A stretch of DNA of 64,000 nucleotides, from assembly GCA_937625935.1 (NCBI GenBank), contig OW569382.1:124001-188000 (forward strand), read 5' to 3'. This DNA is from Tetramitus jugosus (taxonomy: Eukaryota > Heterolobosea > Eutetramitea > Acrasida > Vahlkampfiidae). The position numbers and the translations under genes were made by a program. A model generated the notes under the pieces. It saw nothing but the letters and a program-made list of their open reading frames with translations, did no database searches and was not told the DNA's origin. This document shows, one piece after another, positions 49,962 through 60,794 of the stretch (its first letter is position 1; each line of letters opens with the position of its first letter).

Positions 49962-51065
49962 ATGACCTCCAATAACAGCGACGTTCCAGAAAATGCCAAT
50001 GAAGAGTGCGTTGGTCCACAGAGTGAAATGGCAGGAAAAGCTTCCAGTTGTTCCGGCTGTCCCAATCAATCACTGTGTTCCTCTGGTGCCACTCAAGGTG
50101 AAGACCCTGCTATTGAACAAATTCAACAAGCAATGAGCATTGTGAAACACAAGCTTTTGATTCTGAGTGGAAAAGGCGGCGTGGGAAAATCTACTTTTAG
50201 CACACAACTGACATTGGCACTCGGATTGAGTGAAAAAGTGTTGCAACGTGTGAGAACAGCAGCAAGCAGTAACAACAACAACTCGAGTCATTCAAGTAAT
50301 AGCAACAACAACAACAACAATCATCATGTGAATAACAACAACATTAGTGATGATGATGAAGATGATGCGTTTGAGGATGAATCTCCGACACAAGTCGGAA
50401 TATTAGACATTGATTTGTGTGGACCGAGTGTGCCTCGAATGTTTGGTCTAGAAGGTCAGCAACTCCATCAGAGTAATCTAGGCTGGTCACCTGCCTACTA
50501 TCAAGACAATGTTGCTGTGATTAGCATTGGTTTCATGTTGCCCAATCTGGATGATCCAGTCATTTGGCGTGGACCAAAGAAAAATGGTCTCATTAAGCAA
50601 TTTTTGAGAGATGTCTACTGGGGAGACTACTTGGACTATCTAGTGATTGATACACCTCCTGGAACAAGTGACGAACACATTACAGTTGTCCAGTACTTGA
50701 AGAATGCAGGGTTGGATGGTGCTGTGATCATTACGACGCCTCAGGACGTCAGTTGTATTGATGTACGTCGTGAGATTAGCTTTTGTAAAAAGGTGGGCAT
50801 ACCTATCTTGGGTCTAGTGGAGAACATGAGTGGTTTCGTCTGTCCCAAGTGCAGCCACGAGTCCTTTATCTTTAGACCAACGAGTGGCGGTGGAGAAAAG
50901 TTGGCCAAGGACACTGACATACCATTCTTGGGTAAGATACCGTTGGACCCTCAAGTGATGCACGCATGTGAGACTGGAAAGAGTATTTTGAAGGAGTATC
51001 CATCTTCTCCGGCTTCTAGGGCACTGCTGGAGATTGTGGACAAGTTGAAACAACCAAACATGTAA
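49962..51065 (+). CDS. NUBP1: Cytosolic Fe-S scaffold P-loop ATPase NUBP1/Nbp35
   Basis: 367 residues from ATG 49962; an upstream frame to 49803 has only a TTG codon. The N-terminal cysteine motif is C-x13-C-x2-C-x5-C (ECVG...[11 protein letters not shown]), which marks Nbp35/NUBP1 as opposed to Cfd1/NUBP2. The deviant Walker A motif is [13 protein letters not shown] (about residue 68). Conserved blocks include [26 protein letters not shown] and [11 protein letters not shown], with the CPxC cluster-binding pair at the dimer interface. A long insert of about 50 Asn/Ser/His/Asp residues sits between the Walker A helix and the ILDID strand. The protein initiates cytosolic and nuclear iron-sulfur cluster assembly. 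Confidence 0.92.
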   Translation: MTSNNSDVPENANEECVGPQSEMAGKASSCSGCPNQSLCSSGATQGEDPAIEQIQQAMSIVKHKLLILSGKGGVGKSTFSTQLTLALGLSEKVLQRVRTAASSNNNNSSHSSNSNNNNNNHHVNNNNISDDDEDDAFEDESPTQVGILDIDLCGPSVPRMFGLEGQQLHQSNLGWSPAYYQDNVAVISIGFMLPNLDDPVIWRGPKKNGLIKQFLRDVYWGDYLDYLVIDTPPGTSDEHITVVQYLKNAGLDGAVIITTPQDVSCIDVRREISFCKKVGIPILGLVENMSGFVCPKCSHESFIFRPTSGGGEKLAKDTDIPFLGKIPLDPQVMHACETGKSILKEYPSSPASRALLEIVDKLKQPNM

Positions 51066-51208
51066 GATAAATAAAAACTGCAAATGATGTTCGTCATCAT
51101 CACATTGTTCATCCCTTTGAAACCATGTTATTACATCTCTGTAATTCTTCCGTTATCATCTCTCGCAAATCTCGACAGAGCCATTTTTAGTTCCTGATCT
51201 GCCCAATC

Positions 51209-52226
51209 ATGTTGGTTGCTCTCAGATCCAGCGACAATAACAACAAAACATCAGCAACAAAAGACAATAGCAACGAAATGCAACACCAAATTCCAAGATC
51301 CTTTTCCAAGCACGACAACCAACAGTGGTTTCGTCAGAACAAACCATTGGCCATCATTGCTGCCTTCGTAGCAACTGTCGTCTTTGTTCTCATTGTAAAA
51401 AGTTTTTTGTCTTCTCCACCTGCTGTGCCCAAGGAGAATGTATATATGACCACGAGTGAGGAAATTCAAGTCAGAGAAAGAATTGATCCTAGCTTTTATC
51501 AAGAACCGTTGAGTTGGCGTCCCAGAGTGTTCCGCATCAAGAATTTGTTGTCTGCTGGGGAGTGTGATCGATTGATACAAGTGTCGATGGGTCGGTTGAC
51601 CAAATCTGAGGTGTACAATCCCGCAACTTCGAACAGTGCCACATCGATGGCAAGCAGAACAATTTTTACTGGGATGAAAACGTTTTTGAGAAGTGATGAA
51701 ACAGTTTGGTTAGACGGCAGAATTGCCCAACTGTTGCACTTGCCTTACGAGTATGGAGAGGACTTTGTCGTTAGAAAGTTGAGTGTAGGTGATGCAGAGT
51801 TGAAGCACGTGGATTATTATGCTCCAGGAGAGTCAGCCGAAGTGGACAAGATGTTGAACAGACATGGCAACAGATACGCCACATTGATCATGTATTTGAA
51901 TGATGATTACACTGGTGGTGAGCTGAAATTTAGTCAGGCTGTCCAACCATTCCAGATACCAAAGATGAACAAGGGTGATGCCCTATTGTACTTTAATACA
52001 GATACGAATGCTAGATTGGATCCTTTGACGGAGCACGAAGCCTCTCCTATCATCACAGGAACGAAATGGATTGCAGTGAAGTGGTTAAGACAGGTATGTA
52101 TTTCTTTCATTGCTAACACTGTGTTGGCGTGCTGGGTCATGAAAATGTGTATCTAACTCCTTGTTCAATCTATGATAGAAAAAATGGAAGTTGAGTGAAG
52201 AGGAAATTGCCAGACTCAATGAATAA
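51209..52226 (+). CDS. Prolyl 4-hydroxylase, membrane-anchored (two exons)
   Basis: Exon 1 spans 51209-52093 and exon 2 spans 52179-52226 (310 aa). An N-terminal membrane anchor (KPLAIIAAFVATVVFVLIVK, about residues 45-65) makes it a type II ER/Golgi protein. The Fe(II)/2-oxoglutarate domain has the HxD pair at 200 and 202 (LKHVDYYAPGE), the distal His at 276 (LTEHEASPI) and the 2-oxoglutarate Lys at 286 (GTKWIAVKW), with the usual ten-residue spacing between the latter two. The short last exon adds KKWKLSEEEIARLNE. These enzymes hydroxylate proline in target peptides using O2. Confidence 0.9.
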
Positions 52227-52618
52227 AGTTGAACGTTGTATCATTAATGAAATAATTCCAAAAAATCACCCAAGACCATATTTTTTTGCGAGCAAATGTC
52301 TATCCAACAAGAAATACTGAATACATTCGCTCGACCTGGCACTGACACAGCAACCGCGTCCAACAATAGCTAATGTTCCGCAAGGAAAGAATTTGGCGAG
52401 GATTGTCATTGGACAAGCTTCAGCCTTTATGGCTCAGATGTGTCAGCATAACAGAACCTAGCAATAGGGGGGAGGATAGGAAACGATTGGTGAACTTTGA
52501 CGAGCTGTGAGATCCTCTGTGTTCATGATTCATGAAACAGCACTCGGTTCACTTGTTTCCCAGCCGTTCGCACCCAGCGATTCAGAACACCACTGTCTCG
52601 CACAATCAGAAACAACAT
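52227..52618. other. Spacer between convergent genes
   Basis: 392 bp between the 3' ends of the prolyl hydroxylase gene and a minus-strand membrane-protein gene. No coding or structural signal was found. Confidence 0.4.
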
Positions 52619-53575
52619 TTATTCAGTTTTGGTTTTGCGGCTCGTTGTTTTCTTCTTCTCTTGTTGTGGTTTGTCGTTGTTGGTTGTGATAGACTTCTTG
52701 GATCGGACCTCTGGTTGACTCGTTGTCGAAGGCTTCTTCGTTGACAACCATCTCGACTTGAACAACTTCCACAGAGCAAGGGTAGCAAACACCGTGTCAG
52801 CTACAACAGAAGGGAATGCACCTGAGCAGAACGAACTTCCACTCTTCATTGAAATCAATGCAGCTACTCTCATGACGTACAGCAACACCAGAGACAAATC
52901 TGAAAGATCCTCAATTGCCTTCACAATCGATCTCTCGAATCCCAGTACCTGAGCCAGTTGAATCAAGAAGGAAGAGAACAAATTTCTAAGAACAACGACC
53001 CAATTGTATCCCACTCGTTGGAAAATGATGATCCATGAAGCCATCACTCTACGGATCGTTGTGAACAGCTCTTCTTTGCCATAGACCTCAGTTTGTGGTA
53101 TTTGAATCAATACTTGAAGCAAATTGAGCAAATAAGCCAAATAGACCAAGTAGTTGACCTGAGACAATGCAAAGAACTGACAAAACTCTTCAATCGGATG
53201 CTCCTGAACGGCCTTAATAATGCTCATGGCCAAATAGGACTCCAGAAACGCCATTATCATTGGGTGAACCCTTGATAGTAACTCATTCTTCTTCTTTTGT
53301 TGTTTCTTTTGCTTTTGCTGCTGTTGTTGCTTTTTCTTGACCATTGCAGCCTTGTCACCTTTCTTCAAATCAGCTACTGACTCAGTCACCTTATTGCTCT
53401 GCTCTTGATCTTGCTGTGCCTTGTTATCTGCTGCTTGCTTGGATGAAACCATCCATTTGCTTGCAATAATCGTCAACAAAGTGAACGATACTGGGACGTA
53501 CCATTGCATCAACAAGTAGTCTCTTGGTTCAAACGTATAGTTTGCTTTTTCACCTTGTGGTGTTGGATAGGACAT
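52619..53575 (-). CDS. Hypothetical multi-pass membrane protein
   Basis: 318 residues. The first hydrophobic helix is WYVPVSFTLLTIIASKWMV (about residues 25-45). A Lys/Gln-rich cytosolic stretch (KKKQQQQQKQKKQQKKK) follows, then further hydrophobic regions: FALSQVNYLVYLAYLLNLLQ, RRVMASWIIIFQRVGYNWVV, and DLSLVLLYVMRVAALISM. The C-terminus is Lys/Thr-rich and cytosolic. No signal peptide and no family recognised. It is divergent to the next gene with 141 bp between starts. Confidence 0.65.
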   Translation of the reverse strand: MSYPTPQGEKANYTFEPRDYLLMQWYVPVSFTLLTIIASKWMVSSKQAADNKAQQDQEQSNKVTESVADLKKGDKAAMVKKKQQQQQKQKKQQKKKNELLSRVHPMIMAFLESYLAMSIIKAVQEHPIEEFCQFFALSQVNYLVYLAYLLNLLQVLIQIPQTEVYGKEELFTTIRRVMASWIIIFQRVGYNWVVVLRNLFSSFLIQLAQVLGFERSIVKAIEDLSDLSLVLLYVMRVAALISMKSGSSFCSGAFPSVVADTVFATLALWKLFKSRWLSTKKPSTTSQPEVRSKKSITTNNDKPQQEKKKTTSRKTKTE

Positions 53576-53716
53576 GTGTTTGGCTTGGTAGTTGCTCTGT
53601 GATCTCTTTCCACGTCACACAATGATACTTGTTGAGGACACTTGTGGTTTTCTTCAGCTTTGTTCGAAAGATCAAAGAAATGATTCCCCGAATAGCCAAA
53701 AATTAGCAGAAAACTG

Positions 53717-54970
53717 ATGGGTAAGAAAAAGAAAGCAACAAGCAATAGCAACACGAGTAGTTCTGTTGAAGATGTGTCCTCTCAGGACAGCAAGTCTTCA
53801 AAGGACAACTTGAATCTAGAAGAAACTGCAAATTCAACTATGACCAAGAATGAAGCAAATCTCAAAAAGGACGAATTAAGCGACGTAAAAGCAAAGGACA
53901 ATGGTTCAGGTTCAGAAGCTGCCGAGAAAGTAAGTGATCACAAGGGTAAAAGCAGTGGTAGCACAACAAGTAAGCGTGCACAAGATCGAAGAGATACTGC
54001 CATATCAGTCTTTATTGCAAGCTTGTGTCTGTTGACTGTGGTGCTTGTTTCCTATCAGACTCAAAAGGACTATATCCTGGTGATTCCGATGTGTCTCGTC
54101 TGCCCCGTTGTTCTCTATGAATTGTTTTTGTGGATGAAGGGCATGTACAAGAGCAGATTTGGTGTCTATGAAGAAGGAGTGAAGAGAGCCGTTCGGTTCG
54201 TGTCAGAGCAACAAATGCTGATTCATCACACTCTAGTATCCCAGGAAGATGAATCGAGCTTTGAAAAATTGTCTGAGACACCAGAACAGGACCTGAAGAA
54301 GCAAAAGAGAATTGCGCTCATGTTTGTTCGCATCTTGTACTCTTTGACGTACATTACTTTCGGGTGTGTCATCTTGTTCTTCACCTATGAAACACTTGAA
54401 AGCTCCTACTATGGCTCAAAGGACATGTACGATGTGAAACAAAACATTGTGAGTGAATTACAAGGTAATTTATTGCAACAGTTTTGTTGCCCCAGAAAAA
54501 CAATTTCGGATCAACGGATTCGACAGTATTTACAAACTCAGATCACATCTGCGCTCCAGCACTATCACATTCGTGATTTGTTAGATGACCCTTCTTCTGC
54601 AATTGCGCTCAACAGGCAATGCTCACACAAGGACGAGAAGAATATTGATCCGAATAGAAAAAATCAGCTGCAAGGCACATTGGATCAGTTGACTGAATCG
54701 GTGTTAGATGTCCTTGAGCACAACACTGGATTCAAGTATGATCCCGATGCGGGAACATGGGAATGGCTATTTGACTTCAAGCCGATTGATGTTCTAAAAG
54801 TAAGTTATCTTCTTTTCTCTCGTTCTGTTTATGTTTGTGGTCCACTAATCGACACCAAACTTGTTCATATCAATTCATAGTATCATCGACTGAAATACGA
54901 TCTGGGAATGCATGACCGAGTACAAGCGTTCTTCAAACGATTGACAAAAGGCTTTGGTCTCACTCACTAA
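53717..54970 (+). CDS. Hypothetical membrane protein (two exons)
   Basis: Exons 53717-54799 and 54881-54970 (donor AAA|GTAAGT, acceptor TTCATAG) give 390 residues. The first 85 residues are Ser/Lys/Asp-rich and disordered. Hydrophobic segments follow: TAISVFIASLCLLTVVLVSY, then ILVIPMCLVCPVVLYELFLW and LTYITFGCVILFFTYETLES. The C-terminal part is charged and helical (LQGTLDQLTESVLDVLEHNT), and exon 2 ends RLTKGFGLTH. Three probable membrane helices. The family is not recognised. Confidence 0.65.
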
Positions 54971-55108
54971 ATAATTATTAAAATGCGTTCGTTCGTTCTT
55001 GAAAAAACAAGTTCTGATTATCTGCTCCTTCTCTTAATGAAGCAAATTCCTATCTGCTATCACCTATTCTATCATATTACAACACCTTATTTACACACCG
55101 ACTACATC

Positions 55109-57001
55109 TTAAACTCGCTTTCCTAACCAATGGCCAAGCACACCACACGAAATCAACAAGAGCACATATAGCCAGAATGATGCCTTGGTGATCACCATCA
55201 ACTCATTGTGGAAAGGAATAGGACATTTGCTCTTTGGAGCCTCCTCACTTCTGTTTGCAGTGCTGTCAACCTCCTTATTTTGATTCTTGAAGAAGGGACA
55301 TTGTGAAATATCGCCTTTCATCATATCGGGTGAATGTGCTGTTGGCATTGAGGGCATGGAGGGCTTTTCGCTTGGACTCGTGGTGATGCCTCTCTTCTTC
55401 ATGAGATATTTGTTACCGGTTGCGAAAGGACAACTACCAGTCTTGGCTTTCTCAATACAATCAGCTTCTTCTCTCTCTGTCACATGTGCCAAAACTGATG
55501 ATGAAAATTGTTTATCATAGGTCATGCCTCTCTCATTCACATTTTGAATCAGTGCACTCAACGTCTGTGGATAACTCTCCGGATTCTTGTTCACCGCACG
55601 CAGCACACGACCCAAATTATCACTGATAAAGTCCAATGCCCGATAACCATCATTGCTCTCAATATCGAGATCAATACCACAATACGCCAATCGATATGCT
55701 ATTCTTTCATGCTTATCACTAATCTGAACACCATTCTTGAACATTCTTTGAATCTTTGATTGAGTAGCATAGTGCAACGCAGAATCATTCATGTGATCCA
55801 CCATATTCAAATCCACCATGCACACATTGTCCATGAGAGACAATAGGAAATCAACAAATTCTTCGTGACCCAACGTTGCAGCAACCATGAGCGGTGAACA
55901 CCAAGACTTGTTTGCCCTGTGGTTCACATTGATTCCATGCTGAACCAGAATTCTTCCCAGTGATACACGATTGGTCTTTGCACAAATGTGAAGCGCATTC
56001 TCTCCTTCGCTATTCTCCACGTGGACATTGATATCGCGATGCGACAACAGGAATTTTAACATGTTTTCTCGGTCTCTGTTCGTTGCGGTTACACTTGCAC
56101 TCGCTCTCGAGTCTCTTCTACTATTGTTATTGCTATTGTTGTTGTTCGTTGATTGCTCACTACCATCCACATGATTTGCAGTCAAAATCGACTCGCAACA
56201 CAAGTGAACAACATGAAAATCAGCATATGCTCCACCTGCCTCACACTTTTCATTCAACGCAAACGACACACTGGGACAATGATCCAACAAGCACTGCAAA
56301 ATATCAAGTCTCTGATTCCGTACTGCCAATTGCACACTTGTGAATCCCTGATCATCAAACATGCTCGGTACAATGGTCAATGGAGCCAACAAGTGAACCA
56401 ACCTCAAATTGTTGAGATCGACGGCATAGTGCAGTGGAGTACGATGATGCGAATCCAATGAATTGAAAATATCGTCCATCAACAGTTCATCATCATTGTC
56501 GTCATCATCATCATATGAATGATGATAATGATGATGAACAATGTCATTTTCTTCGCTACGATCACTGTCGTCATTATCGCTGCGAAATGGTGTGACGCGA
56601 CTCGTGTGATGTAGCTTTTGAAATGTTGATGTCGTTGCATCATCATTACTACTGTGACTATGTGAATCATCATCATCATCGTGTTCATCATCGTGTTCTT
56701 CATCGTGTTCATCTGTCGTATCACTCACACTACTCAATGTCTTTTTCATTGTCATCTGATCACTCGACAATTGTTTACTATGATGATGATGATGATAACC
56801 ATTAAAGTCATCATCATCATCATCATCACTATCGGAATGTTGTTGAGAGAGACGACTATAGAGGTGATGAATCATGGATTCAACAGCAGATACATCTTGA
56901 TTTTGAACTGCGTGGAATAATTGTTGAGAAGTGGCAAATGGTTGTTGGTTATCTTGATTGGTATTATGTACAGGTGAGGTTGTGGTTGTTGAAGAGTGCA
57001 T
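55109..57001 (-). CDS. Tail-anchored ankyrin-repeat protein with three Cys-Pro motifs
   Basis: 630 residues. The first 180 are Asp/His/Ser-rich low complexity. Ankyrin repeats follow: SHHRTPLHYAVDLNNLRLVH, QGFTSVQLAVRNQRLDILQC, EGENALHICAKTNRVSLGRI, SPLMVAATLGHEEFVDFLLS and DSALHYATQSKIQRMF. The C-terminus has three Cys-Pro motifs, SCPFATG (Cys524), QCPFFKN (Cys568) and KCPIPFH (Cys593), and ends in one membrane helix (ASFWLYVLLLISCGVLGHWL), so the protein is probably tail-anchored facing the cytosol. The Cys-Pro-hydrophobic pattern resembles haem regulatory motifs, such as those before the tail anchor of human haem oxygenase 2. No haem oxygenase domain is present. Confidence 0.75.
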   Translation of the reverse strand: MHSSTTTTSPVHNTNQDNQQPFATSQQLFHAVQNQDVSAVESMIHHLYSRLSQQHSDSDDDDDDDFNGYHHHHHSKQLSSDQMTMKKTLSSVSDTTDEHDEEHDDEHDDDDDSHSHSSNDDATTSTFQKLHHTSRVTPFRSDNDDSDRSEENDIVHHHYHHSYDDDDDNDDELLMDDIFNSLDSHHRTPLHYAVDLNNLRLVHLLAPLTIVPSMFDDQGFTSVQLAVRNQRLDILQCLLDHCPSVSFALNEKCEAGGAYADFHVVHLCCESILTANHVDGSEQSTNNNNSNNNSRRDSRASASVTATNRDRENMLKFLLSHRDINVHVENSEGENALHICAKTNRVSLGRILVQHGINVNHRANKSWCSPLMVAATLGHEEFVDFLLSLMDNVCMVDLNMVDHMNDSALHYATQSKIQRMFKNGVQISDKHERIAYRLAYCGIDLDIESNDGYRALDFISDNLGRVLRAVNKNPESYPQTLSALIQNVNERGMTYDKQFSSSVLAHVTEREEADCIEKAKTGSCPFATGNKYLMKKRGITTSPSEKPSMPSMPTAHSPDMMKGDISQCPFFKNQNKEVDSTANRSEEAPKSKCPIPFHNELMVITKASFWLYVLLLISCGVLGHWLGKRV

Positions 57002-57046
57002 GTGGTGGTGTTGTTTTTGGTTGATGTTTTTTTTTCTTCAATTGCA

Positions 57047-57576
57047 ATGGAAGAGTGGAAGAATTGGTTTGTTTGTACCGCCTACTTGATTGGCCTTCCC
57101 AAGTTGATGTCTAAGGCGTTAGGGAGTCATGTATTTCCTATTGCTAATTTGCATTTTTTTGACAAGTGATCGATTTCACAAATGAGGATATTGTGTTCTC
57201 CTTTGATGGACAGTGGTCCGGTGACCGTAGCTTTACAACTGACGAAGTAAACCCACTAAAGAAATTCAAAGATAACAGGACTTCGAAAACTGACCAGAAT
57301 TCGTCAAATTTCTTCCGATATCACTATCTCGGCTTTTCCGTGTTGAATACTGCAATACGAAGGAGACAATTTTGTACTCGATGGCAACAGAAGCCCCCAA
57401 TAACTGCCAACAAGAGGTGGTTCATTGGATTTGTTAGAGATATGAGTGATAGCGATCCTTTCGTGATGAGGAAGATTGCCAATGAAAAAGACAATCTAAA
57501 AGAAGAAATAAAATACAACATCCTTCCACAGGCGATGTTTATGCATATGGGAAGTTCTGCTGCAGATACTGCTTGA
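57047..57576 (+). pseudogene. Small gene interrupted by an apparent frameshift at a T run
   Basis: A plus-strand ATG at 57047 opens a 40-codon frame (MEEWKNWFVCTAYLIGLPKL...) that stops at a TGA just after a run of seven T (57154-57160). The coding sense continues at once in another phase from 57166 to 57576 for 136 codons (VIDFTNEDIVFSFDGQW...), a frame that itself has no ATG at its beginning. One extra T in the run would fuse the two into one frame of about 177 codons. The 3' end overlaps the M1 aminopeptidase gene on the other strand by 38 nt. This may be a base-call error in the homopolymer, a real pseudogene, or a missed intron. No domain recognised. Confidence 0.4.
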
Positions 57577-60430
57577 TATCTTCATAATTTTGCTTCATAA
57601 ATTGCTCATTAACCAGAATAGTCTCGAGAGCCTCGTCAAGTGATTGAGTCTTGTCTCGTGTTTCGAAAAAGCTCTTCATCTCATTGTACCTGGTTCTGGT
57701 CGAAAAATAAGCAGAAACACCCGTAACTAACCGACCACTCACAGTTCTTAGTCCTGCCTTATCAACAATCAACTGATAATATTCTCGCACAAAATCCCAT
57801 GTGATATCAGTAGCATAGGGATTTCTACTAACTTCTCTAATCAGGTACACAGTATCCTGAGAGCGAATAATTGGCGACAAAGACATTTCGAGAGTGCTCT
57901 TAACCAGTGCAGGATCCCTAGCGTGCGCCAGAGCATACATGCATCTTGAAACCTCGTTGAAGTCAGCTGCATTCGAAGCAGTCTTGAGTCTGTTGAGTAT
58001 CATATGATATCCTGCCTCTCCTTTCTCACGCACCACTGTTCTGTAGATTGACAGGCGAATGTCAGGCTCGATATTGTTCTGTTCCTCGTCGTTAGTAAAT
58101 TTTTCAAATCTATTCAATGCTTCTTCCCTTGCTGGTCCATATCCAGCACTTGTGATAGCAGAAAGCAAAAGAGGTCGCAATTTGATATCGTCGTTTGTGT
58201 CAGAGTCCTTTCTATCCCAACCAATCTGCTCATATTTCTGTTGTACTAAATCCACAATCAAACGGTTAAAGTTATTACTGATAGATTCCTTTGCGACTAA
58301 ACCTGAAATACGATTCAGATGAGACAACACAGCATCCCAAATAGAGAATGCCTTCTCACCCTTCAAAGACGGTACGACTTGCAATGCAGCAGTAATTGAA
58401 AGCTCGCTCGCAAAACCTAATGCGAAGACATCATCTACAACACCAAATCTATCACCAACGCTAAGCAATGGGTTTTGATCCTTGATTTCTTTGAACAGAG
58501 CAAGCCACAACTTTGTAGGGTAGTTGACTCGATAAAATCCTGTTTGTTTGGTGTTTAGTTTGATCCAGGTGCCGGCAGGTACAGTAAAGGCATTTGCCTT
58601 TGTGCGATCAATTAAATCAAATCTTGTCTCCTTTCCATCTGAAGACAGAGCAGAAACAGGAATCCACCAAACAGGAGATGTCTCATTTGTTTGACTGGAG
58701 GAGAATCTCTTTTGTTCAATCGAATACTTGCCGTCTGACTCCTCCTTAACGGAGATAAGTGGAAAGCCAGAGTTAGATGTCCAACTCAATAGTTGTTCCA
58801 ATTTAGGACCTCCGGACACAGTATCGACCAAAACCTGAAACAGTTGAGTAGTATCAGTATTCGTAAACTTATACTTTTCAAAGTAAGCTCTCATCCAGGT
58901 TTTGAATTTATCTTCTCCAAGGGCATTGTAGAGCATATAAAGGAAAGAACCACCCTTGTCATAGGTGATGGCATCGAAAATGGCCTCAATCTCTGATGGA
59001 CTATCAGCGCTGTTCACTATTGGATGGCTAGATGATAGAGCATCTGTAATGAGAGCTGGTTGAATTGAATTTGTCAACTTTGCTTGCCATCTGTTGAATT
59101 CAGGATGTACAGCATCAAGAGACAGCGTCTCAAAGAAGGTAGCAAATCCTTCATTCAACCACAAGTGGCTCCACCATTTTGCGGTAATATAGTTTCCGGT
59201 CCATTGATGAGCAATCTCATGAGCGACTACCTCGGCTCCCGATTCTTTTTGCGATTGAGTTGTAGTGTTATCAACAATCAAGTAACTGGAACGGAAGGTG
59301 ATCAAACCCCAATTCTCCATCGCACCAGCACGGAAGTCTGGAATACCAATCAGATCCATCTTTGGCAAAGCATACTTGACTCCAAAGTAATCATTAAAGA
59401 ATTTGGTAATCTTTCTTGCAACCTCCAACTGGAATCGTCCTTTCTCACCATCTCCTGGAAGTGAATAAACTCTAAATTGGATATCATCCTCACTTGTTTC
59501 AACAAAGTCAAACTCACCGATAATAAATGCAAGCAGATAAGTAGACATGGCGGGAGACTCTTGGAACAAGATCACACTGGATCCATCAGGAAGAGCGGTT
59601 CGTTGTCCCTCGGGCATATTCGACAATACACGAAGTTTTTCATTGGCAGCATCTTGTGCATTCAACGTAATGCTAATGGTAAACTTGGCCTTAAAGTTTG
59701 GTGCGTCAAAGCAAGGGAACGCTGTTCTGGCGGACTCGGACTCAAATTGAGTAGTAGCAATGAGCTTCGTGACACCTTCTTTTGTAACATAACTCTTGTA
59801 GAAACCTCTGAGATCATCTCTCAACTTAGCACTGTATGTGATTCGGAGAGTCAACTCTGCACCAACTGCAAGCACCTTTTCAAATCTAAGATACAACTTT
59901 CTTTGCTTGTTATCCAGGTTAAATTTCCTAAACATTCCGGATGACACAAATAATGATAAGTCCCACGTGTCAGTTTTAATCATAAAAAAATAACAACAAA
60001 AAACATTGACGTGAACAAAATCACGACAACATGACAGTGTGATCACAACGTACGTTAATTTGATCGATTTGTTTGAATTATCGAGCAACTGAACATTCTT
60101 ACTACCAAAATTCAAATCCTCAGCATTCAACACTATACATCGTGTCTCATTTTTCACAACAAGAAGAATACTGACTTCTCCCTCGAAGCTCTCAGCTGTC
60201 AAATTAGGTTTCAATGCCAACATGTATGACACTGGCATCACAGATGTTGGCAATCGATTCTCTGTCAAACCATCCACGATACACGTGTTGTACGACTTGT
60301 AGTTGTAGTGCACAGTAACAGAACCAACAATGAGAAGAATGACGAGAGCAAAACCAGAGACAGCTAGTGCAGCATAAAAAATGATACTCTCCTTGGATAG
60401 AGAGCTGTTGGAAGAACTCTTCTCATACAT
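57539..60430 (-). CDS. M1-family zinc aminopeptidase, type II membrane protein (two exons)
   Basis: Exon 1 spans 60054-60430 and exon 2 spans 57539-59927 (intron 126 nt, donor AAC|GTACGT, acceptor TGTTTAG). The split Thr codon restores IKLT|KFNLDNKQRKLYL. About 921 residues from ATG 60430; the frame also opens 20 codons earlier with a GTG. A short cytosolic tail and one membrane anchor (IIFYAALAVSGFALVILLIV) are followed by the enzyme: GAMENWG (substrate amino-terminus binding), HEIAHQWTGN...LWLNEGFA (HExxH-x18-E zinc site, about residue 361) and the armadillo-like C-terminal domain. The active site is intact. It trims N-terminal residues from peptides at the cell surface or in the ER/Golgi. 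Without removal of the intron a spurious insertion would remain. Confidence 0.92.
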   Translation of the reverse strand: MYEKSSSNSSLSKESIIFYAALAVSGFALVILLIVGSVTVHYNYKSYNTCIVDGLTENRLPTSVMPVSYMLALKPNLTAESFEGEVSILLVVKNETRCIVLNAEDLNFGSKNVQLLDNSNKSIKLTYVVITLSCCRDFVHVNVFCCYFFMIKTDTWDLSLFVSSGMFRKFNLDNKQRKLYLRFEKVLAVGAELTLRITYSAKLRDDLRGFYKSYVTKEGVTKLIATTQFESESARTAFPCFDAPNFKAKFTISITLNAQDAANEKLRVLSNMPEGQRTALPDGSSVILFQESPAMSTYLLAFIIGEFDFVETSEDDIQFRVYSLPGDGEKGRFQLEVARKITKFFNDYFGVKYALPKMDLIGIPDFRAGAMENWGLITFRSSYLIVDNTTTQSQKESGAEVVAHEIAHQWTGNYITAKWWSHLWLNEGFATFFETLSLDAVHPEFNRWQAKLTNSIQPALITDALSSSHPIVNSADSPSEIEAIFDAITYDKGGSFLYMLYNALGEDKFKTWMRAYFEKYKFTNTDTTQLFQVLVDTVSGGPKLEQLLSWTSNSGFPLISVKEESDGKYSIEQKRFSSSQTNETSPVWWIPVSALSSDGKETRFDLIDRTKANAFTVPAGTWIKLNTKQTGFYRVNYPTKLWLALFKEIKDQNPLLSVGDRFGVVDDVFALGFASELSITAALQVVPSLKGEKAFSIWDAVLSHLNRISGLVAKESISNNFNRLIVDLVQQKYEQIGWDRKDSDTNDDIKLRPLLLSAITSAGYGPAREEALNRFEKFTNDEEQNNIEPDIRLSIYRTVVREKGEAGYHMILNRLKTASNAADFNEVSRCMYALAHARDPALVKSTLEMSLSPIIRSQDTVYLIREVSRNPYATDITWDFVREYYQLIVDKAGLRTVSGRLVTGVSAYFSTRTRYNEMKSFFETRDKTQSLDEALETILVNEQFMKQNYEDIKQYLQQNFPYA

Positions 60431-60490
60431 GTTCTTCTTGTAATCTTGTACAATTTTTTTTCGTCTTGTTTTTTTGCTTTTTAGGGGCAC

Positions 60491-60794
60491 AGGATCCTGT
60501 GATCTGGTAGATATTTCTCCGGTGGATGGTAGCAGAAATAATACAGCGATAGGTTACGATTTTTTCCAGGAAGAGGTTATTTTGGTAGTTCCCAACGTTG
60601 TATTGTATACAAATAGCTTTGCGATGGAACTGGAATTACAAATTTGTTCTGGAACTTAAGGGAAAAGGAAGAGATTCTACGGCATGTAAAAAGACACTCT
60701 CTATCGCTGGTCAAAACAATGTGTCTTCATGGACCATATTTTACCAGAGTTGACCCCAACAGTTTTCATCAACAAATCAAATACAATCATCAAC
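60491..60794. other. Divergent spacer between aminopeptidase and Cys-rich protein genes
   Basis: Shared upstream region, T- and A-rich, with only short unsupported ORFs. Confidence 0.4.
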
